From assembly GCA_018820765.1 (NCBI GenBank), contig JAHJNN010000012.1, forward strand, positions 1 through 64,000: a stretch of 64,000 bases of DNA, in the 5' to 3' direction. A program made the position numbers and the translations under genes. How positions within the stretch are numbered: the stretch's first letter is position 1; each line of letters opens with the position of its first letter. Shown piece by piece: positions 51,725 through 60,809 of the stretch. Source of the DNA: Gammaproteobacteria bacterium (GTDB lineage Bacteria; Pseudomonadota; Gammaproteobacteria; Burkholderiales; Thiobacillaceae). The notes beneath the pieces are model-generated. The model had not been told where the DNA came from and did not search any database. It worked only from the letters and a program-made list of their open reading frames with translations.

Positions 51725-51756
51725 TTCGTACTGACAAGAACGTGTTCCAGTACGAA
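51725..51756 (-). promoter_or_regulatory. Operator-like dyad upstream of the SDR gene
   Basis: TTCGTACTG and CAGTACGAA are perfect 9-bp inverted arms with a 14-bp spacer, 24 bp before the SDR start. The half-site spacing suits a dimeric repressor. No repressor gene is adjacent. Confidence 0.55.
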
Positions 51757-51900
51757 TGGAATATGGAGGTTTCAGCGCTCATTCGCGACCCGAATCTTGC
51801 TATGTTTTAGCCATAACGTAAAAGTAAGGGCTGCGCGCCTTTGCGCAGTCCCGCTTGACTGCCGGGTTGGGCGTTTTTCTAGCAGGAGTGCATGAATTGG

Positions 51901-52494
51901 TCACGGATACACCTTCTCGTGTCGTTCCAGCATTAGCACAAACTGTGAAATTTTCTTGGCGCGCGTTTCTGCCCTTTTGGCGGTTTGAATCCTGAACAGA
52001 ACAGCGTACCGATTCCGACTGTCGAGCGTTCCGAAGAAGTCTTTTGCTCGCGCATTACTGTCCAGCGCGGACTGAAAATCACTTGGTACAGTTGCCTTGC
52101 TGGCCGAGTCATACGCAGCGTCCCAGCGCCCGTCAATCTTCGCACGCTCAATCTCTTTGAGTCCGGATGGCTTCATGTTTCCCGTTTTGATTAGAGCAAG
52201 CGCCTTGTCCTTATTGATCTTCGACCAAACGCTTTTGTCCGAGCGCCGAGTATATTTCTGGAGCCAGAATTGCTCGCTGTGGGTTTTCTTTTGTCCATCT
52301 ATCCATCCAAAGCAAAGCGCAATTTCGATGGCTTCCTCGTATGAAACTGACGGTGTATCGGCGCCCTTTTTTGCGAGTTGCAACCACACGCCGGGTGATG
52401 TGGTGTGATTTTCATTTAGCCAAGTAGACCAGTCCTGTTGCCGCTCAAAGTGATAAATCGGCAGCTTTGTGGAGGACTTGGATTGAGACTTCAT
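51901..52494 (-). CDS. YdeI/OmpD-associated family protein
   Basis: The 197-residue soluble protein matches the YdeI family: TWLNENHTTSPGVWLQLAKK, SYEEAIEIALCFGWIDGQKK and the middle RRSDKSVWSKINKDKALALI. The C-terminal bacteriocin-protection-like helices (RNRYAVLFRIQTAKRAETRA) are typical. The biochemical role is unknown. Lower GC than the flanks suggests transfer. The downstream gap has a GCCCAAC-containing stem. Confidence 0.88.
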   Translation of the reverse strand: MKSQSKSSTKLPIYHFERQQDWSTWLNENHTTSPGVWLQLAKKGADTPSVSYEEAIEIALCFGWIDGQKKTHSEQFWLQKYTRRSDKSVWSKINKDKALALIKTGNMKPSGLKEIERAKIDGRWDAAYDSASKATVPSDFQSALDSNARAKDFFGTLDSRNRYAVLFRIQTAKRAETRAKKISQFVLMLERHEKVYP

Positions 52495-52639
52495 TCTCGA
52501 TTCCCTCTGAAATAGATAGACGCCCAAGGTTAGGCATTCTGGGTGGCCACGTCGTTCTTGCCGACCACCACACAGCAAATCGTATGCAGAATCAATGGAC
52601 CGAGAGTTGAACTGAGCGGTCGGGGAGATAGGCAACAAA

Positions 52640-52885
52640 AGAGTCTGGGGACATGGGTGACACCCTATTTGCGTTTTAGTCTGCCATATTCATCCTCGAT
52701 TCACATGTGCCGCTCGTGTAGTCGTCCCAGTTTGAGCGGCCCGAAGTAGCCATTCCAGATGCCGTCGTCGATCTCTTCCAGTCCGACGTATTCACCGGCA
52801 CAGACGATGGAGACATTGACCCAGTCCCTGCCCCAGCGAATGCCGCCATTGGTGGCTGCCCCGGTTCGGGCAGTCAGCTTGCCAG
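52640..52885 (-). mobile_element. Remnant of an integrase-core transposase (IS481-like)
   Basis: A minus-strand frame reads GGIRWGRDWVNVSIVCAGEY then VGLEEIDDGIWNGYFGPLKL and GRLHERHM before its stop at 52701. This matches the C terminus of rve-type transposases, typically ending GLWSVYFGPVRLGRLDER. The rest of the gene is missing. About 35 bp beyond the stop, GGTGTCACCCATGTCCCCAG looks like the terminal repeat of the element. The remnant overlaps the 3' end of the PP2C-kinase gene. Confidence 0.7.
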
Positions 52886-54553
52886 CAGCAGAAACAGCAA
52901 CATCAGATTCAGCGCAATCGAGACGGCCGCGACGAGCGGCCAGGCGCCGGCCGGCGAACGCTCGATCAGCGGCGCGCGGCGGCGCAGCAGCGGGCTGGCT
53001 TCGCCGCGTTCGAGCGCGAGCAGCATTTCCTCTGCGGTCTCGAAGCGCTGCGCGGGATCGCGCGCGACGGCTTTCAGAATGACGTTTTCCAGCCAGGGCG
53101 GCAGGTCGGGGCGGGTGCGCGCGGGCGGCACCGGCTCGCCGAATTTAGGATGCTGGAACGGCTCGATTTCACCATACGGGTATTTGCGCGTGAGCAGGTG
53201 GTACAGGGTGGCGCCGATCGCGTACAGGTCGGTTTGCACATTGGCCTCGGCGCCGCCGAACAATTCGGGTGCCATGAAGCTGGGGGTGCCGGGCTGGGCA
53301 TGGTCCTCGCGCGCGTCGAGCGTAGGGCAGCGCGCCACGCCCAGATCGAGGATGCGCAGCTTGCCTTCGGCGTCGAGGTGTAGGTTGGCGGGCTTGAGGT
53401 CGCGATGGACGATGTCGAGCCGGTGCAGCGCGGCAATTCCCTTCAGCATACGGATGCCGAGCGTGACCGCCTCGACCGGCGTGAAGTGCTGGCCGGCGTC
53501 GAGCTTGTCCTGCAGCGTAGCGCCGTCGAAATAGCGCACCGCGAGATAGAGGAAATTGCGCCCCGGCAGCGGCAGCACCTCGGGAAAATAATGCGAGTGC
53601 ACCCGCTTCAGGAACCACTCTTCGGCGAGCAGCCGGCACGCGGCGTCGGCATCGCCCTGCAGCACCGGCTGCAGGGTCTTGAGCGCCCAGCGCTGACCGG
53701 TGTCGGCGTGGCGCGCACGGTAAATCAGGGTTTCGCGATTGCTGTGGAGTTCGTCTTCGATGATGAAGTCGTCGAGCCGCGCACCCGGCTGCAGCCTGCC
53801 CGGCAGCGGCAGATCGTGCGCGTCGACGAGCGGCGCCTCGGCCTCGCCGACGGCGACGACACGCACCACCAGGGCGCTGGCGTTGTCCTGCCCGCCGCGT
53901 GCGTGGGCCGCCTCCACCAGGGCATCGGCGGCGCGCTGCGGGGCGTCGTACAGCTTCAGCAGGCGGTGCAGTTCGAGCTGGCCGAGCGGCTCCCACACGC
54001 CGTCGCACACCAGCAGGAAGACGTCGCCTGCCGCCAGCTCGCCCTCGCCGAAATCCGGCAGCACATGGGTGTCGAGGCCGAGCGCGCGTTTCAGCACATG
54101 CGACATGCCGGGCGTCTCCCACACGTGGTCGCTGGTCAGCACATCGAGCGTTTCGCCGCGCAGGCGATACAGCCGGCTGTCGCCGACGTGCGCGTAGTGG
54201 TAACGGCAGCCGCGCAGCACCAGCGCGGTGAGCGTGGTCGCCATGCCGCCGGGCGCGACGCGCGAGGCGCCCTGCCCGTGCAGCCAGCGGTTGATGGCGC
54301 CCAGCACTGTTCCCAGCGCGCGTGGAATCTCCCAGGTATCCGGCGTGGCGTAGTAATCGGCCAGCAGGTTGCGCACCGAGGACTCGGCCGCCTCGCGGCC
54401 GTGCGTTCCGCCCGACACGCCATCGGCCACCACCGCGAGCATCCCCTTGGTCGCGGCCAGCCCCGCATCCGGCTCGACGAAGCCGCCGTAATCTTCGTTC
54501 CGCTCGCGCGGACCGGCGGCGGTGGCGTAGCCGAATTGGAGGGTGAGGGGCAT
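52874..54553 (-). CDS. PP2C phosphatase-Ser/Thr protein kinase fusion
   Basis: The 559-residue protein joins an N-terminal PP2C phosphatase (GPRERNEDYGG, VVADGVSGGTHG, HVGDSRLYRL, RGGQDNASALVV; about residues 1-240) to a Hanks-type kinase. The kinase has ATP lysine in RWALKTLQ, catalytic loop IVHRDLKPANLHLD, DLG in place of DFG, and APE in FMAPELF. It ends in a single membrane helix (about 535-555). Such fusions are often linked to nitrate transport and assimilation genes in proteobacteria. The C terminus abuts a transposase remnant. The ATG is preceded only by heptad repeats. Confidence 0.92.
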   Translation of the reverse strand: MPLTLQFGYATAAGPRERNEDYGGFVEPDAGLAATKGMLAVVADGVSGGTHGREAAESSVRNLLADYYATPDTWEIPRALGTVLGAINRWLHGQGASRVAPGGMATTLTALVLRGCRYHYAHVGDSRLYRLRGETLDVLTSDHVWETPGMSHVLKRALGLDTHVLPDFGEGELAAGDVFLLVCDGVWEPLGQLELHRLLKLYDAPQRAADALVEAAHARGGQDNASALVVRVVAVGEAEAPLVDAHDLPLPGRLQPGARLDDFIIEDELHSNRETLIYRARHADTGQRWALKTLQPVLQGDADAACRLLAEEWFLKRVHSHYFPEVLPLPGRNFLYLAVRYFDGATLQDKLDAGQHFTPVEAVTLGIRMLKGIAALHRLDIVHRDLKPANLHLDAEGKLRILDLGVARCPTLDAREDHAQPGTPSFMAPELFGGAEANVQTDLYAIGATLYHLLTRKYPYGEIEPFQHPKFGEPVPPARTRPDLPPWLENVILKAVARDPAQRFETAEEMLLALERGEASPLLRRRAPLIERSPAGAWPLVAAVSIALNLMLLFLLLAS

Positions 54554-54555
54554 TG

Positions 54556-54593
54556 TTAGGGGTGAGGGGTGAGGGGTGAGGGGTGAGGGGTGA
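54556..54593. repeat. Tandem GGGTGAG heptad repeat
   Basis: Five or so copies of GGGTGAG lie directly upstream of the PP2C-kinase start codon. On the coding strand this is a CACCCCT tract where the ribosome site should be. It resembles in unit length the TCAGGGG repeats near trpE and gph. Confidence 0.8.
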
Positions 54594-55059
54594 ATTGTAG
54601 AAGCGAGGCCCGGACGCGTCCGAAATTTTGTGTGTTGGAGGCCGGCGCACCTCTGGCGGATAGGCAAAGAAGGGAATGACCCGTTGCCCAGTTGTTGAAT
54701 AACAAGGCTTACATTCCCCAGTTCCAAGTGTCTATGGATAGGAACCTTCGGTCTCCTTACTACACGTCAGTGACGCCCTGGGGGTTGGCGATGTCACCCA
54801 CTTCTAGCTGTTCTGGAATATATCGTATGACTACCTCATGGGTTCTAAATGTCGAGGTCGATCATTAAATTCCACCTGAGCCAAGAGTAATGAATCGAGG
54901 CTCGAAGAGGTGCGTACCCTAAGAACGCTCAGAATCTCATAACCCGATGTAGTTGGAGTGTACGGCGTAGTGAATCAATAAAACGTAACCGGAACATCCA
55001 GGTTGCGGTATGCGGAGAATGCGAAGCGCTTTTTATCACCTTTAATTGAGGAGTTATTT
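54594..55059. other. Gap at the left edge of the island, no supported gene
   Basis: Base composition drops from high GC to about half AT within this stretch, which separates the PP2C-kinase gene from the cupin gene. I see no coding sequence with homology. A promoter for the following plus-strand cluster must lie near the right end, but no clear -35/-10 or GG-N10-GC site could be fixed. Confidence 0.5.
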
Positions 55060-55821
55060 ATGTTGCAACACACTGCAGGAAGGCGAATAAGCGTTACAAC
55101 CGCCGACTTCGACATGCTCGATCGGGAAATGCGTGACGGTCAAATCGTGTTTGAGGCTGAACACGTGGATCGGGATGCACACCTGGATCAAGTCATCGAT
55201 AAGCCATGGGGCCATGAATATCGCATTTACGCCGATCACTTCTTTGACATTTGGAAGCTCCGTATTCGTCCCGGCCATTCCACATCGCTGCACTGCCATC
55301 CCAGAAAAGAAACCGTACTTGTTTGCTTGAACGGGAAGGCCGAAATTCATTTCCTCAACCACTTGATCGAGGTGGCCGCCCCAAACTACATCTGCATTGA
55401 TCGTGGGGTTTTCCACTCGACGACAAATGTCGGGGGCGATGACCTGGATCTTATTGAGATCGAAACACCGCGCAATAAGCTCGATTTGGTACGGATGCGT
55501 GATCATTACGGCCGCGCAAGGGCGAAATACGAGCGCGAAACCTCATCCATTGAAGTGCCAACGGTTGAACCAGCCCTTTCGATCCTGGGCGCCAAGATGC
55601 GCGCGGGCGACTGTTCAGGGCGCTATCAATTCCAGGTGTTAAGCGGGCTTGATCTCGCCAAACATCGTTACGAGAACGCTGTTTGCCTGGTCGCACTTGG
55701 CGTTCGCCAGGCACTGAGCCGGGACATCCAGATACTTCTGCCAGATCAAGTCGGCATCTATCCATTCCGGGATGACCAGCAGTACTTCTCGATCCTCGCC
55801 GACTACTCGTCGGTTAACTGA
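55060..55821 (+). CDS. Cupin-domain protein, sugar-phosphate isomerase-like
   Basis: This 253-residue protein has a cupin barrel in its middle: DKPWGHEYRIYADHFFDIWK, metal ligands in STSLHCHPRKETVLVCLNG and the second motif in GVFHSTTNVGGDDLDLIEIE. It resembles mannose-6-phosphate isomerase-type cupins. The C-terminal 70 residues look like a separate small domain. GAGGAG sits 6 bp before ATG. It leads the plus-strand cluster. The substrate is unknown, possibly a sugar or sugar acid. Confidence 0.8.
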   Translation: MLQHTAGRRISVTTADFDMLDREMRDGQIVFEAEHVDRDAHLDQVIDKPWGHEYRIYADHFFDIWKLRIRPGHSTSLHCHPRKETVLVCLNGKAEIHFLNHLIEVAAPNYICIDRGVFHSTTNVGGDDLDLIEIETPRNKLDLVRMRDHYGRARAKYERETSSIEVPTVEPALSILGAKMRAGDCSGRYQFQVLSGLDLAKHRYENAVCLVALGVRQALSRDIQILLPDQVGIYPFRDDQQYFSILADYSSVN

Positions 55822-55847
55822 TTCACTCATTGTTTAAGGAGATGGCA

Positions 55848-56405
55848 ATGCACCAAGCAGTCATTATCACCGGCCCCGGCTTCCAAGATCACGACGTTGT
55901 CTACACCTACTATCGACTTAAAGAAGAGGGGTATGAAGTGGACGTGGCCACTAAAAACGCTGTATCCGTTAAAGGCAAATACGGGGTTCCGCTACCGATG
56001 GATAAAACAGCTCGTCCCAATATTTCGTTTGAACAGTTGGATGTCGACAGATACGACGTCGTCATTTTGACGGGCGGGCATGAAGCGCCTGATCGTGTTC
56101 GACAAGAAAGGGCCGTACTTGATTTCGTCAAAGCGATGGATGACGGCGGCAAGGTGGTTGCGGGCTTGTGTCATGGACCTTGGATCATGATTTCGGCTGG
56201 GGTGATGAAGGGCCGCAAAGCATGCGCTTATGTGGGAATGGTCGACGACATGGTTAATTCTGGAGCCCACGTTGTGGAAGCGGATGTGATTACGGATGGA
56301 AACATCATCACGTGCTCCTACTACGGGCAAGTTGGCAAGTTCTCGAAAGCCGTTTTCGCGGCTGTCGATGAACGGGCAAGGAGTGCTCAAAGCGCGAACG
56401 CCTGA
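55848..56405 (+). CDS. DJ-1/PfpI-family protein 1
   Basis: The 185-residue protein has the DJ-1/PfpI fold: VIITGPGFQDHDVVYTYYRL, VVILTGGHEAPDRVR, and the nucleophile elbow VAGLCHGPWIMISAG with reactive cysteine. Members act as deglycases, proteases or glyoxalases. The AAGGAG site favours the second ATG as start. It follows the cupin gene by 26 bp. Confidence 0.88.
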   Translation: MHQAVIITGPGFQDHDVVYTYYRLKEEGYEVDVATKNAVSVKGKYGVPLPMDKTARPNISFEQLDVDRYDVVILTGGHEAPDRVRQERAVLDFVKAMDDGGKVVAGLCHGPWIMISAGVMKGRKACAYVGMVDDMVNSGAHVVEADVITDGNIITCSYYGQVGKFSKAVFAAVDERARSAQSANA

Positions 56406-56473
56406 TTGACTGGAGATGGCTGCGCGTGAGAGCAGCCATCACTGCTCAAGTATCCCAATTGAGAGGTAAAGAC

Positions 56474-57472
56474 ATGAATAAGCTTATGTTGCGTAATTTG
56501 TTGTTTGCCACGGCCTTCGCTATCTGCATGCCGGTATATGCTGACTTGGCTCCCGATGAGATTCTTTCTTTGCCGGGCGCGGACATCTACCCGGAAAGCA
56601 TGGCCCAAGACAGCAAAACTGGGAAATTGTTTGTGGGCAGCTTCTACGCTGGCGATGTTCTGCAGGTAGTAAACGGCAAGTCCAGCGTATTCATCCCGGG
56701 CTCGCGGGATGATATCCATTCCGTGGTGGGCATCGCGGTCGACAGCAAACGCCGTCGCCTATGGGTATGCAATTCCGAGGCCGGGGCTAGCGCAAAAAAT
56801 ACCAAGGAAACCACAGGTAGATCGTTCGTGCACGTCTACAACGTCGATACCGGGAGCTTGCTCAAGAAAATCCCTCTGGACAACGGGGGCGGTCATTTTT
56901 GTAACGACATTGCCGTCTCTTCCGATGGTTCCGCCTACATCACCGATTCGTTTAGCCCAACCATCTGGAAAGTAGGCCCCGAACTGATGGCGCAAGCGTG
57001 GCTCGTCAACGATCAATTCAAGGGAGAGGGATTCAATCTGAATGGAATCCAGCTCACGCCTGACGAGAAATACTTGTTGGTCAATAAAATGAACGAAGGC
57101 AAGATTTTTCGTATAGGCCTGCGCGACAAATCCGTCTTGAATGTAACGCTCGACCGGCCTATCGAGGGCGGTGACGGCATGCAGTTTCTGACTTCCCATA
57201 TGCTACTGATGGTCGAAGGGTTCGGCGCGAAAACGCCTGGAATTGCGAAGCTTACCTTTACCAAGGACTATAGGTCCGCGTCCGTCGACGACAAGGTGAC
57301 TTCAGGGGCGTTCGACACTCCAACGGCGGTACGGACAGCGGGTGAGAACGTCTATGTCGTGAATAGCCGGTTCAATCATCTGTTCAAGCGCGATACCTAT
57401 GGCCCGCCTGTGGGCCCATTCAGCATCGTGCGCTTCGCTCGGCATCAGCCAGCTCGACCGGGAGCCTTCTGA
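56474..57472 (+). CDS. Secreted SMP-30/gluconolactonase-like beta-propeller protein
   Basis: The 332-residue precursor has a signal peptide (MLRNLLFATAFAICMPVYA, cleavage before D) and a six-bladed propeller pattern: PESMAQDSKTGKLFVGSFYA, GHFCNDIAVSSDGSAYITDS and NLNGIQLTPDEKYLLVNKMN. These match metal-site positions of SMP-30-type lactonases. It probably hydrolyses a lactone or ester in the periplasm, or binds a ligand. Its stop lies 1 bp before the next ATG. Confidence 0.82.
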   Translation: MNKLMLRNLLFATAFAICMPVYADLAPDEILSLPGADIYPESMAQDSKTGKLFVGSFYAGDVLQVVNGKSSVFIPGSRDDIHSVVGIAVDSKRRRLWVCNSEAGASAKNTKETTGRSFVHVYNVDTGSLLKKIPLDNGGGHFCNDIAVSSDGSAYITDSFSPTIWKVGPELMAQAWLVNDQFKGEGFNLNGIQLTPDEKYLLVNKMNEGKIFRIGLRDKSVLNVTLDRPIEGGDGMQFLTSHMLLMVEGFGAKTPGIAKLTFTKDYRSASVDDKVTSGAFDTPTAVRTAGENVYVVNSRFNHLFKRDTYGPPVGPFSIVRFARHQPARPGAF

Positions 57473-57473
57473 C

Positions 57474-58253
57474 ATGGGACATCATGCTGCGGCCGGAAAA
57501 CAGGTATTCGCATTTGATTTCGACGGCACCCTTTGCGACGGATTGAACGAGTGTCTGCTAGTTACATGGAATGGCTACCATCAACTTGGTCTGGAGGCAT
57601 TTGGAGACGAGGGACTTCGGAATATTCCTGAGGCCTTCGCTGCACGCTTCTCCCATTTGCGAAATTTTTCCAAGCATTTGGGGCATTTCGCTGTCGCATT
57701 GCTCACAGAATCGCCTGTTGAAACTCAGGAGCAGTTCGACCGCGTTTATGAAGCGATGGATGAGGACCAAGTCTACGATTTCATGACGAGAGTAACCCAA
57801 TATAGACACGCCGCCCGGAGTGCCTTTCAGAATGAATGGCTTGCCTATCATGCTTTTTATCCCGGTGTGACGCGCTTTCTCCGGTCGAGTAGTGAACCAC
57901 TTTATGTGGTGACCGCAAAAGATGCGGAATCGGTGCAAGCGATATTCACTGCAAACAATATCGAAATTCCTCAACATCGGATTTTTGGTGAACAGCGGGC
58001 CAAGGTGGGAGCTTTGGACACCATAGCTGGACAGGAGAATATCGATAAATCGCAGCTGTTCTTCTTCGACGACAACGTGTTCAACGCTATAGAGGCCAGG
58101 CGAGCGGGCTACTCGGCTTACTGGGCGGGATGGGGGTATAGCACCCAGGCGCATTATGAATTGGCAGCGCGTGCCGGCATGAATCCGATGTCACTGGATC
58201 GTTTTGTCATGGGAGGCTTCGAGGAATGTCCATCCTATTCGTGCACTGCATGA
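57474..58253 (+). CDS. HAD-superfamily hydrolase
   Basis: The 259-residue protein has HAD motif I FAFDFDGTLCDGLNE, a helical cap (about residues 30-135), motif II in YVVTAKDAES, and motif IV FFFDDNVFNAIEARRAG. It likely dephosphorylates a small metabolite. It starts 1 bp after the propeller gene and its 3' end overlaps the VOC gene by 28 bp, indicating tight coupling. Confidence 0.85.
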   Translation: MGHHAAAGKQVFAFDFDGTLCDGLNECLLVTWNGYHQLGLEAFGDEGLRNIPEAFAARFSHLRNFSKHLGHFAVALLTESPVETQEQFDRVYEAMDEDQVYDFMTRVTQYRHAARSAFQNEWLAYHAFYPGVTRFLRSSSEPLYVVTAKDAESVQAIFTANNIEIPQHRIFGEQRAKVGALDTIAGQENIDKSQLFFFDDNVFNAIEARRAGYSAYWAGWGYSTQAHYELAARAGMNPMSLDRFVMGGFEECPSYSCTA

Positions 58254-58648
58254 TTCGCGTATCCGACCTGCAGGCGAGCCTCGATTTCTATGGCCGGACC
58301 CTCGGGTTGCAGCAGACCCGTGTCAGGCACTACGAGAGCGATCGTTTCAGCCTCTATTTTTTCGCGGCAGCTCCTGGTGATCCCGAGATCGAACTGACTC
58401 ACAATTGGGATACCTCACGATACGAGCCTGGAAACGCGTTTGGACATGTGGCCTTTCGCGTCGGAAATATCTACGAGGCATGCGAACGTTTGATGCATGC
58501 CAACGTTCCTATTTTGCGCCCGCCTCGCGATGGCCACATGGCATTCGTGAAGGACCCAAACGGTATTTCCATTGAGCTACTGCAACAAGGATCATCGTTG
58601 CCGTCCGCCGAACCATGGGTATCGATGGAGAACCAGGGAAAATGGTGA
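58226..58648 (+). CDS. Glyoxalase I-like VOC protein
   Basis: The 140-residue protein resembles glyoxalase I: HCMIRVSDLQASLDFYGRTL, SLYFFAAAPGDPEIELTHNW, GNAFGHVAFRVGNIYEACER and HMAFVKDPNGISIELLQQ. The metal ligands His, Glu, His, Glu are in the expected places. It may act on glutathione adducts or on a related alpha-keto substrate in the cluster pathway. It overlaps genes on both sides. Confidence 0.88.
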   Translation: MSILFVHCMIRVSDLQASLDFYGRTLGLQQTRVRHYESDRFSLYFFAAAPGDPEIELTHNWDTSRYEPGNAFGHVAFRVGNIYEACERLMHANVPILRPPRDGHMAFVKDPNGISIELLQQGSSLPSAEPWVSMENQGKW

Positions 58649-59760
58649 GGCTTCGGGAATTTATCAAGCCATGTGGTTTCGTCTATGCCGCGATTTGGTT
58701 TGCATCCGAGGCTGTACTCTCGGCCGGGGCGGCGGAGCCAATCCCGATTGGACATACGGAGGTCGTGGCAAAAATTACTGCCGCGATGCCGGCCGGCATC
58801 GCGCTGGATAATGAGTCACGGATCTATCTTTCTTTCCCGAATTGGGAGGATCGGGTACCACCATTTGCTTTGGCTCGCTTGGAGGACGGCGGCAGATTAA
58901 CGGCTTTCCCGTCAGCAAGCGGAGCTCGCTATGACGAGACAAAACCGAACGATCTGGTCTCGGTTTTGGGTATCCGCATGGATCAAGCGGGGCTATTGTG
59001 GGTGCTTGATAACGCGCGACCTCGATTCAAACCCGCGCCGCCAGGGGCCATCAAACTATTGGCATTCGATAGCAGGACGGGGCGCGAGGCGCATCGCCAT
59101 GTATTCCCCGAGTCGGTGGCTTCGCTCAACCGCTCCTTCTTGAACGATCTGGTCATAGACGAGGCTGCCGACGCTATTTATATCAGTGATATGGGCACCG
59201 ACGGGCGCGGCGCGATTGTGGTCTACGATCGCAGCCGCCGGGAGGCTTGGCGCGTGCTCGATGGCCATCAGGCATTGGCCGCCGAGCCAACCGCCATCTT
59301 CATTGAACGCAGGCAAGTTCCCCTGAACGGCGGGATCGACGGCATCGCGCTTTCGCCGGACGGCTCGTATTTGTACTGGAAGGCTTTGGCGGGGCGCTCT
59401 CTGTATCGCATCCGGACCGAATTCTTACGGAACCGCCAGCTTGCCGATTCCTCGCGGAGCGCTGCGGTCGAGAAGCTTGGCGATGCGCCGATCACGGACG
59501 GCATGCTGACGGATGCTGATGGGAATGTTTACTTCACGTCCCTTGAACAATCCGCGGTGATTATGCGCCGGCCGAGCGGTGACTACGACATTCTCAGCAG
59601 CGACCGGAACATTGTCTGGCCGGACTCCATGGCGTTCGACCGTAACGATTGGCTGTATCTGGTCAGCAATCAGATCAACCGTATGCCGCTGTTCAATGCT
59701 GGCAAGGACATGCGTCGCCCCCCCTACTACGTCCTGAGAATCAGGAGAGGACAGCCATGA
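58642..59760 (+). CDS. Secreted major royal jelly/yellow-type beta-propeller protein
   Basis: The 372-residue precursor has a signal region (about residues 8-32) and a MRJP/yellow-like propeller: LGIRMDQAGLLWVLDNARPR, NDLVIDEAADAIYISDMGTD, GIDGIALSPDGSYLYWKALA and VWPDSMAFDRNDWLYLVSNQ. Bacterial MRJP-family proteins are related to gluconolactonases. The start overlaps the VOC stop (ATGGTGA) and the stop overlaps the exporter start (ATGA). Confidence 0.82.
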   Translation: MVRLREFIKPCGFVYAAIWFASEAVLSAGAAEPIPIGHTEVVAKITAAMPAGIALDNESRIYLSFPNWEDRVPPFALARLEDGGRLTAFPSASGARYDETKPNDLVSVLGIRMDQAGLLWVLDNARPRFKPAPPGAIKLLAFDSRTGREAHRHVFPESVASLNRSFLNDLVIDEAADAIYISDMGTDGRGAIVVYDRSRREAWRVLDGHQALAAEPTAIFIERRQVPLNGGIDGIALSPDGSYLYWKALAGRSLYRIRTEFLRNRQLADSSRSAAVEKLGDAPITDGMLTDADGNVYFTSLEQSAVIMRRPSGDYDILSSDRNIVWPDSMAFDRNDWLYLVSNQINRMPLFNAGKDMRRPPYYVLRIRRGQP

Positions 59761-60725
59761 ACTCGGAAAAAACCGCTGCCACGGTGGAGCTACCACCTGC
59801 GAAGCTAACGATGGATTCAGGATCTGGGCGATCAAACGATTGGCTAGCGCGGAACTGGCAAGCTGCAGCCGGATTGGCATTGCTCTCGCTGTTATGGGGC
59901 TACAACTGGGTGCAAATGAAGATCGCGGTGTTTTACGCGGCCCCGATTGACTTTGCCGCATTGCGCACAGTGTTGGGGGCCGTAGTGCTGTTCGCTTACA
60001 TGGCTTGGCGGCGCGTGCCGCTTCAGCCCATTCGCCTGCGCGCCACCGTATTGTTGGGCTTGCTGCAAACCACGGGTTTTTTTGGCTTGAGCATGTGGGC
60101 GCTTGAAGCGGGGGCGGCTGGCCGTACGGCGATACTCGTCTATACCATGCCCTTCTGGGTATTGCTGATGTCGTGGCCATTGCTTCGAGATCGTCCCACG
60201 GCTTGGCAGTGGATTGCCAGTGGCTTTGCTCTGGCTGGCCTGATCATGATTCTGCAGCCATGGACTGCTGAACTGGGTACGCGGCTGAGCGTAATTCTTG
60301 CGACCCTGGCGGGGCTGTCATGGGGGCTGAGTGTGATCGTGGCCAAAAAGATGAAAATGAAAGGCCAAGAGTTGTTGCGTGTCACGGCCTGGCAGATGGT
60401 CATTGGCGCCCTACCATTTGTACTGCTGGCTTTGTTCGCACCCACAAAACCTATCCATTGGACGTCCGATTTTGTTTTTGCACTGTTCTACAACATTCTT
60501 CCGGGCAATGTCATAGCCTGGCTGCTTTGGATGTTCGTTGTAGGCAGACTTCCCGCTGCCGTGGCAGGAATGGGTTTGCTAGGTGCACCGCTCATCGGCC
60601 TGGCGGGCGCCTGGGTTCAACTGGGTGAGACTCCCCTCCCAGAAGAGGGCTTTGGGGTGGCGTTGGTAGCATGTGGTCTTGGGCTTCTTACGCTCGCCGG
60701 ACTTCGACGGAGTAACAATCTGTGA
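59757..60725 (+). CDS. EamA/DMT-family transporter
   Basis: The 322-residue protein has about ten membrane helices in two EamA repeats (first includes LLWGYNWVQMKIAVFYAAPI; second includes LSWGLSVIVAKKMKMKGQEL). An N-terminal cytoplasmic stretch of about 30 residues precedes the first helix. Such permeases export metabolites or amino acids. As the last gene of the cluster it may export its product or a toxic intermediate. Confidence 0.9.
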   Translation: MNSEKTAATVELPPAKLTMDSGSGRSNDWLARNWQAAAGLALLSLLWGYNWVQMKIAVFYAAPIDFAALRTVLGAVVLFAYMAWRRVPLQPIRLRATVLLGLLQTTGFFGLSMWALEAGAAGRTAILVYTMPFWVLLMSWPLLRDRPTAWQWIASGFALAGLIMILQPWTAELGTRLSVILATLAGLSWGLSVIVAKKMKMKGQELLRVTAWQMVIGALPFVLLALFAPTKPIHWTSDFVFALFYNILPGNVIAWLLWMFVVGRLPAAVAGMGLLGAPLIGLAGAWVQLGETPLPEEGFGVALVACGLGLLTLAGLRRSNNL

Positions 60726-60809
60726 ATTGCCCGAGCCCTCGGGCTCGCGGACAGCATTTGGTTGGTGGCCAAGAATAAAATCGAGAAGGCACTCACGCTT
60801 CAGTGCGCG

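Noticed and set aside
52495..52700. A gene in the gap upstream of the YdeI-like gene
   Set aside because: Short frames here show no homology; the gap is better explained by the end of the transposase element and a promoter region.
54556..54593. CRISPR-like array
   Set aside because: The units are contiguous 7-mers without spacers.
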